A stretch of DNA of 33,129 nucleotides from an uncultured Pelagibacteraceae bacterium. GTDB lineage: Bacteria; Pseudomonadota; Alphaproteobacteria; Pelagibacterales; Pelagibacteraceae. The position numbers and the translations under genes were made by a program. The stretch's first letter is position 1. The number at the start of each line of letters is the position of its first letter. Below are positions 28,997 to 33,129 of the stretch, one piece after another. The notes under the pieces were generated by a model that saw only the letters and a list, made by a program, of their open reading frames with translations, had not been told where the DNA came from and ran no database searches. The stretch spans positions 1 through 33,129 of the forward strand of contig CACAHI010000009.1 in assembly GCA_902532225.1 (NCBI GenBank), given 5' to 3'.

Positions 28997-30096
28997 TAGT
29001 TTGTTCCTGTTTTTAATTCTTGCAATGGTAAATATGGAACTACACCAGAACCTGAATTTTGATCAATTATAATTTTGTTAATATCAGCAAGAACTTTTTC
29101 CATTGTTTCTAAGTACATTCTTTCTTGAGTAACTTTTTTTGCTTTAGCATATTCATTATATATGGAAAGAAATCTGCTTGCTTCACCTTCTGCCTTTGCT
29201 ACAACTTCTTTTTTGTATGCTTCTGCAGCTTGTAAAATTTTTGCAGCTTCACCTCGTGCCCTTGGTATAACATCATTTGCATATGCTTCTGCTTCATTTT
29301 TAGATCTTTCCATGTCGGCTCTTGCTGCTTGAACATCTCTAAATGCATCAATAACTTGATCTGGTGGATCTGCTTTTTGTGTTTGAACTTGTGTTACTTC
29401 TATTCCACTATTGTACTCGTCTAATATATTTTGAATTATTGATTGTGACTCTGTTTCTATTGCAGATCTGCCTTCTGTTAAAATTGGTTGAATTCTACTT
29501 TTAGCAATTACTTCTCTCATAGCGGTTTCAGCGGCTGCTTTTACAGTTCCTTGGGGGTCTTGAATTTTAAATAAAAATTTTCCCGCATCTTTTATTACCC
29601 AAAAAACAGAAAAATCTATATTAACTATATTTTCATCCCCAGTTAACATTAGGCTTTCTTCAGGAACATCTGCAACTCCGGAAGAAGTAAAACCTGTGTC
29701 TCTTTCAGATCTAAATCCAATATCAATTCTATTTACTTTTGTAACTTTTGGAGTAAGCGCACTCTCTACTGGAAAAGGAATATGATAATTTAATCCTGGT
29801 TGAGTTGTTGAAACAAACTTTCCAAACCTTAAAACAACTCCCTGTTCGTCTGGTAAAACTCTATATAAACCTGATAGTGCCCAAATAATAACTAAAATAA
29901 TTAGGCCTAAAAATATTGGTTTATTTCCTCCTTTTGCTCCACCCGGTAAAATTTTGTTTATTTTATCTTGAATATTTTTAACTATCTCATCAATGTTAGG
30001 TGGTGTTGGGCCTCTTCTAAATCCCCCGCCGTTTCCGCCACCTCCCGGTGGTGTTCCCCATGGACTTCCGCCTCTTCCTTTAAAATCGTCTACCAT
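28996..30096 (-). CDS. hflK: HflK, subunit of the HflKC SPFH membrane complex
   Basis: A 366-residue partner of HflC. The N-terminus is glycine/proline-rich and cytoplasmic (GSPWGTPPGGGGNGGGF), as in other HflK proteins. A single transmembrane helix (PIFLGLIILVIIWALSG) is followed by the SPFH domain (VLPDEQGVVLRFGKF, QPGLNYHIPFPVE). A coiled coil follows (FRDVQAARADMERSKNEAEAYA, with repeated A-E-A motifs). It modulates FtsH proteolysis of membrane proteins. It is the first gene of the quality-control run and diverges from mrp. Confidence 0.96.
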   Translation of the reverse strand: MVDDFKGRGGSPWGTPPGGGGNGGGFRRGPTPPNIDEIVKNIQDKINKILPGGAKGGNKPIFLGLIILVIIWALSGLYRVLPDEQGVVLRFGKFVSTTQPGLNYHIPFPVESALTPKVTKVNRIDIGFRSERDTGFTSSGVADVPEESLMLTGDENIVNIDFSVFWVIKDAGKFLFKIQDPQGTVKAAAETAMREVIAKSRIQPILTEGRSAIETESQSIIQNILDEYNSGIEVTQVQTQKADPPDQVIDAFRDVQAARADMERSKNEAEAYANDVIPRARGEAAKILQAAEAYKKEVVAKAEGEASRFLSIYNEYAKAKKVTQERMYLETMEKVLADINKIIIDQNSGSGVVPYLPLQELKTGTN

Positions 30097-30103
30097 GACA
30101 TTC

Positions 30104-30131
30104 TATATAGTGTCTTTATATTTAAAAACAA
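30104..30131 (-). promoter_or_regulatory. Candidate hflK promoter
   Basis: On the minus strand, TTGTTT (30131-30126), a 16-base spacer and TATATA (30109-30104) lie in the 82-bp gap between the divergent hflK and mrp genes, with the -10 box seven bases before the hflK ATG. The match is only partial. For mrp the same gap offers only weak boxes (TTGAAG at 30143, TACTAA at 30165). Confidence 0.25.
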
Positions 30132-30178
30132 GATAAGTTGAATTGAAGTTAATGTGATAAAATGTACTAAATAAAGCA

Positions 30179-30964
30179 ATGAAACCAAAAACCTTCGTAA
30201 AAAACCCTATTAAAGGAACTAAATTCACAATTGCTATTTCAAGTGCAAAAGGAGGGGTTGGAAAGTCAACTTTTGCTACAAATTTAGCTTTGTCCTTAAA
30301 TAAGTTAGGTTGCAAAGTTGGATTATTAGATGCTGATATATATGGGCCATCTTTGCCAAAATTATTTTCCATAAATAGTAAACCTGAAAGTGATGGGCAA
30401 ACATTAAAACCAATTTTAAAATATAATATTCAATGTATGTCCATAGGTTTTCTTACGGAAGAACAAACGCCTATGATTTGGAGAGGGCCAATGGTAACCA
30501 GCGCCATAAAAACTTTTACACAAAAAGTTTCTTGGAAAGATTTAGATTTTATTATTGTTGATATGCCACCAGGTACAGGAGATACACAGTTAACATTTTC
30601 ACAAGAAATTAAAATGGATGGAGTAATAATAGTATCAACCCCACAGGAAATAGCTCTCCAGGATGTAAAAAGGGGAATTAAAATGTTCGATAAACTTGGT
30701 GTTAAAATAATCGGTTTAATAGATAATATGAGTTACTTTATTGGTGATGATAAAAAAAAATATCCTATCTTTGGGGAAGGAGGGGTAAAAAAAACTTCTG
30801 AGGAATTTGGTAAAGAATTTTTAGGAGAAATACCTATTGAACCTGAAGTAGGCAAATTAGGAGATCAAGGAATACCAATTGTTGAGGCTAATCCTGAGCA
30901 TAAAATTTCAAAAATATACTTAGAATTTGCTAAAAAAATTAAATCAGTTTATCTTTTAAATTAA
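30179..30964 (+). CDS. mrp: Mrp/ApbC-type P-loop ATPase, Fe-S cluster carrier family
   Basis: A 261-residue member of the Mrp/NBP35 ATPase family, which carries or delivers iron-sulfur clusters in the cytoplasm. The deviant Walker A motif KGGVGKS (24-30), [15 protein letters not shown], the switch II region [15 protein letters not shown] and [12 protein letters not shown] are all present. The N-terminal DUF59/FSCA domain found in many bacterial Mrp proteins is absent; the first residues are only a short basic tail. The C-terminal CxxC cluster-binding motif is also missing: after NMSYF the sequence reads [12 protein letters not shown]. Only two cysteines remain (45 and 86). It is plus-strand and its 3' end overlaps thyX by 26 bases. 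Confidence 0.94.
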   Translation: MKPKTFVKNPIKGTKFTIAISSAKGGVGKSTFATNLALSLNKLGCKVGLLDADIYGPSLPKLFSINSKPESDGQTLKPILKYNIQCMSIGFLTEEQTPMIWRGPMVTSAIKTFTQKVSWKDLDFIIVDMPPGTGDTQLTFSQEIKMDGVIIVSTPQEIALQDVKRGIKMFDKLGVKIIGLIDNMSYFIGDDKKKYPIFGEGGVKKTSEEFGKEFLGEIPIEPEVGKLGDQGIPIVEANPEHKISKIYLEFAKKIKSVYLLN

Positions 30965-31886
30965 AAGCTTCCATTAATTCATTCCACTCTCTTTTTGAAA
31001 GTCCGGAGTCTTCAATATTTACTTTTTCACCTTTAATTAGTTTTTGAATTATCTTTTTTCCTTTCGAAGAAACTTCTGTTCCTCCAACTCTGTAATCCAT
31101 AAATGCTTCATATGTTATTGGCACCCATTTTTTTACTGTTTCTAACATTGCATCTGCATATGTTCTAATTTCATATTGTGCATGGTGGTCTGCACGCAAT
31201 CTTAAAAAATTCATTAAATTTAATAAATCAGTTTTCCAATACCATTGTGTATAAGTATTTAAAGTTAAATTCATTCTGGCTAATTCTCTTGCGAGTCCGC
31301 TAGTACTCTCATCGATTACAGTTCCGTCATATTTTTCATTCAACATTGTTTCATAATTATTATATGTTTGCTCTGCATCATTTTTTAATAGATCCAGGAC
31401 TTTTTTTGCTTGCTCTCCTTCAAGAATGTCTCCTCGACCTTGACGATTATTTTTTGATTGAGCCGCTAAATGTTCAGGTGACGGTAAGTAAAATTCTTTA
31501 TCTAAAATTGAGTATCTTGCTGAGTATTCATTTACATTGGCTGTTCTGTGCCTAATCCATTGTCTTGCTATAAAAATTGGTAATTTAATATGATACTTTA
31601 TTTCGCACATTTCAAAAGGTGTGCTGTGCCAATGTCTCATCAAATATTTAATTAAACCAGAGTCTGTAGAAACTTTTTTTGTTCCTTTTCCATAAGAAAC
31701 TCTTGCAGCTTGAACAATTGACGTATCATCGCCCATGTAATCAATGACTCTTATAAAGCCATGGTCTAATATTGGAATGGCTTCATATAAAACTTTTTCT
31801 AGCTCTGGAGCAGTTACTCTTTTAGTTTTAGTTTCTTGAGACTGTTGTTCTTTAATTTCTTCTTTTTGTTCTTTAGTTAATTTCAT
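30939..31886 (-). CDS. thyX: FAD-dependent thymidylate synthase ThyX
   Basis: Makes dTMP from dUMP using methylene-tetrahydrofolate and reduced FAD, replacing ThyA. The 315-residue protein contains the defining RHRx7S signature (R112-H-R114, S122 in [11 protein letters not shown]). It also has the flavin/nucleotide-binding segments [29 protein letters not shown] and [19 protein letters not shown] charged, lysine/glutamate-rich N-terminal extension of about 25 residues precedes the fold. The start overlaps the end of the upstream GT2 gene by 14 bases, so the two are probably co-transcribed. The 3' end is antisense to the end of mrp. Confidence 0.97.
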   Translation of the reverse strand: MKLTKEQKEEIKEQQSQETKTKRVTAPELEKVLYEAIPILDHGFIRVIDYMGDDTSIVQAARVSYGKGTKKVSTDSGLIKYLMRHWHSTPFEMCEIKYHIKLPIFIARQWIRHRTANVNEYSARYSILDKEFYLPSPEHLAAQSKNNRQGRGDILEGEQAKKVLDLLKNDAEQTYNNYETMLNEKYDGTVIDESTSGLARELARMNLTLNTYTQWYWKTDLLNLMNFLRLRADHHAQYEIRTYADAMLETVKKWVPITYEAFMDYRVGGTEVSSKGKKIIQKLIKGEKVNIEDSGLSKREWNELMEAFNLKDKLI

Positions 31887-32715
31887 TTAAAATATTGCAG
31901 TTTAAACATTTATAAGAATTTTTATTATAATAAATCATTAAATCATTCGAGCACTCGTTGCATTTATAGTCGATTTTATAACTAATTTTAGATTTATTGA
32001 TATTTTTTATGATCAAAAGATCATTTAATTTCATAACTATCAAGTCAAAAACGCTAACAAAAATTTGGGACTTTGGAATTTTTGATTTTCCAAGATTTCT
32101 ATTGCCCATCACTATTGGAACTTCAATCAAATTAATATTCATTTTATTCAAAAGCCAAATAATTTTAACGCCTAAACTATATCCTTTGGCTGTCAATTTA
32201 TTAAAAGGTAATTTTTTCAACGACTCTACATCATATGCTCTTAGATAGGTCGTGAATTCATTTAGTCTAATACCTAAAATTTTTTTTGAAACTAAATTAG
32301 CTGTAAAAGATAGAAATTTTCTAAAGCCTGTATAATTATTTTTTCCTCCCTCAACAAACCTGGAGCCAATAACAAAATTATTAATATCTGCTTTTTCAAT
32401 TATTTTCGGTAAGTAAATTGGATCATGTGAAAAATCAGCATCCATAGTTATTAAAATATTGTAATTAAATTTTATTGAATAAATTATCGACATAACGTGT
32501 GCTGATCCCAATCCATTTTTTTTTGGCCTTTCAATAATTTTAATTCTTTGATCATTTAAATCATTTATTAATTCTAAAGTTTTATCCTCTGATTTATCAT
32601 TTATTATTAATATATCTATATTTGGTGTATTTTTTTTTATTTGCCTAATTAACTCAATTATATTTTGAGCTTCTTTATAGGTTGGTATTGCAACTAAAAT
32701 TTTTTTACCATTCAT
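31873..32715 (-). CDS. GT2 polyprenol-phosphate mannose synthase-like enzyme with C-terminal zinc ribbon
   Basis: A family 2 glycosyltransferase of 280 residues resembling the catalytic domain of dolichol/polyprenol-phosphate mannose synthase. It has [12 protein letters not shown] at the N-terminus, [21 protein letters not shown] and the catalytic MDADFSHDP (D92-x-D94). GSRFVEGG and RAYDVESL follow. Such enzymes transfer a sugar from a nucleotide donor to a polyprenyl phosphate on the cytoplasmic face of the membrane. There is no C-terminal transmembrane pair. Instead a four-cysteine ribbon closes the protein (C252-x-x-C255, C270-x-x-C273). That addition is unusual for the family. The divergent membrane protein gene could use its product. 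Confidence 0.86.
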   Translation of the reverse strand: MNGKKILVAIPTYKEAQNIIELIRQIKKNTPNIDILIINDKSEDKTLELINDLNDQRIKIIERPKKNGLGSAHVMSIIYSIKFNYNILITMDADFSHDPIYLPKIIEKADINNFVIGSRFVEGGKNNYTGFRKFLSFTANLVSKKILGIRLNEFTTYLRAYDVESLKKLPFNKLTAKGYSLGVKIIWLLNKMNINLIEVPIVMGNRNLGKSKIPKSQIFVSVFDLIVMKLNDLLIIKNINKSKISYKIDYKCNECSNDLMIYYNKNSYKCLNCNILNEIN

Positions 32716-32723
32716 AAATTCTA

Positions 32724-32751
32724 AATATATTTATATAAAAAATGGTGTTAA
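32724..32751 (-). promoter_or_regulatory. Candidate promoter of the GT2-thyX gene pair
   Basis: On the minus strand, TTAACA (32751-32746), a 16-base spacer and TATATT (32729-32724) fit the bacterial consensus at five of six positions each. The -10 box ends eight bases before the GT2 ATG at 32715, again predicting a leaderless mRNA. The gap (32716-32760) is shared with the divergent gene that follows. Confidence 0.4.
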
Positions 32752-32760
32752 AAAAAGATA

Positions 32761-33129
32761 ATGTTTTATAAAAAAAAAATTTATTTTTATATAATAGGCT
32801 CTTTAAGCTTAATTTTAGGTTATGTCATTAAAGAAAATTCAGCTGGAGGAGGTTTGCATGATTTTAATGTATTAAGTCCTCATATATTAAACTTTTCGAA
32901 AGATAATCATATTGCAATTAAATTATTTTTTTCTGATGGGGCTGCATTAATTCACTCACCATTCTTTTATTTTGTTTCAGGAAAAATTACTAATTTATTA
33001 AAAAATTTTGATAATTTTAGAATTTTTTATTTATTATTCTGTTTAGTTCTGCCCTATATTCACTTTAAAATTTTAAAAGAGAAGTTTAATTCAAATAAAA
33101 CTCTTATTTATATATTATCTTTTCTTATA
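32761..33129 (+). CDS. Membrane protein, possible GT-C lipid-linked-sugar glycosyltransferase, 3' partial
   Basis: An open frame from ATG at 32761 to the window edge (123 codons, no stop), missing from the ORF track because it is cut off. An in-frame TAA at 32749-32751 closes the frame upstream, so the ATG is the likely start. Residues about 7-25 form a first helix (IYFYIIGSLSLILGYVI). A polar loop (AGGGLHDFNVLSPHIL) and a hydrophobic segment around 68-77 follow, then further helices. One helix plus an acidic external loop is how PMT/ArnT-type GT-C enzymes begin, and those use polyprenyl-phosphate sugars like the product expected from the neighbouring GT2. The match is architectural only; the call is tentative. 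Confidence 0.55.
   Translation, partial: MFYKKKIYFYIIGSLSLILGYVIKENSAGGGLHDFNVLSPHILNFSKDNHIAIKLFFSDGAALIHSPFFYFVSGKITNLLKNFDNFRIFYLLFCLVLPYIHFKILKEKFNSNKTLIYILSFLI

Noticed and set aside
30103-30372. 89-residue minus-strand ORF antisense to the start of mrp
   Set aside because: It overlaps the P-loop coding region of mrp and the hflK-mrp promoter gap, and its translation shows no family features; it is a shadow frame.
30939-30964. 26-base convergent overlap of mrp and thyX as a special antisense device
   Set aside because: Overlapping 3' ends are common in compact genomes and nothing else points to regulation.

Overview
The window looks like a stretch of chromosome from a very AT-rich, streamlined alphaproteobacterium, most likely of the SAR11/Pelagibacterales type. 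This is an inference. It rests on the extreme AT bias, the tiny or negative intergenic spacers, mostly absent Shine-Dalgarno sequences, ThyX instead of ThyA, a short Mrp, and the run hflK-hflC-DUF2065-htrA-miaA / ilvI-ilvH-ilvC / leuA-mreBCD-mrdA-rodA. No tRNA, rRNA, CRISPR array, insertion sequence or phage gene was seen.

Region 1 (1-3545) holds the C-terminal part of a sulfatase/phosphoglycerol-transferase-like envelope protein that enters from the left edge, a GAF-SpoIIE (RsbU-type) phosphatase on the minus strand, the prepilin peptidase pilD on the plus strand and a small two-helix membrane protein. Region 2 (3542-14920, all minus strand) is a type IV pilus gene run read from right to left: pilT, a fimT/gspH-type pseudopilin, pilV, pilW, pilX, an unrecognised exported protein, a very large pilY1 and, last, an autotransporter-like outer-membrane protein. 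The genes are separated by a few bases or overlap. The assembly ATPase, platform protein, secretin and major pilin are not here, so the rest of the machine must be elsewhere.

Region 3 (15039-22128, minus strand) is the rod-shape/elongasome set mreB-mreC-mreD-mrdA-rodA, with leuA placed one base upstream of mreB. Region 4 (22214-25561, minus) is ilvI-ilvH-ilvC, which with leuA covers branched-chain amino-acid synthesis from pyruvate to the first leucine-specific step. Region 5 (25611-30096, minus) is membrane and periplasmic quality control (hflK, hflC, a DUF2065 protein, a DegP/HtrA protease) plus the tRNA-modifying miaA. Region 6 (30179-33129) has mrp on the plus strand converging on thyX. 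thyX is overlapped by an upstream GT2 polyprenol-phosphate mannose synthase-like gene with a C-terminal zinc ribbon. A truncated membrane protein, probably a lipid-linked-sugar glycosyltransferase, runs off the right edge.

The best candidates for new biology are in the pilus region. PilY1 is about 1,614 residues. Its von Willebrand A domain appears to be split by a roughly 350-residue propeller-like insert, a second cysteine/threonine-rich insert of about 175 residues sits in its C-terminal propeller, and the usual calcium loop is not evident. It is encoded with an unknown exported protein and an autotransporter-like barrel, which suggests a combined pilus-tip/outer-membrane adhesion module. 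Other points worth checking are an Mrp without its CxxC motif, the zinc-ribbon GT2, the leuA-mreB junction, operator-like dyads upstream of pilD and leuA, and several promoters that would give leaderless mRNAs.
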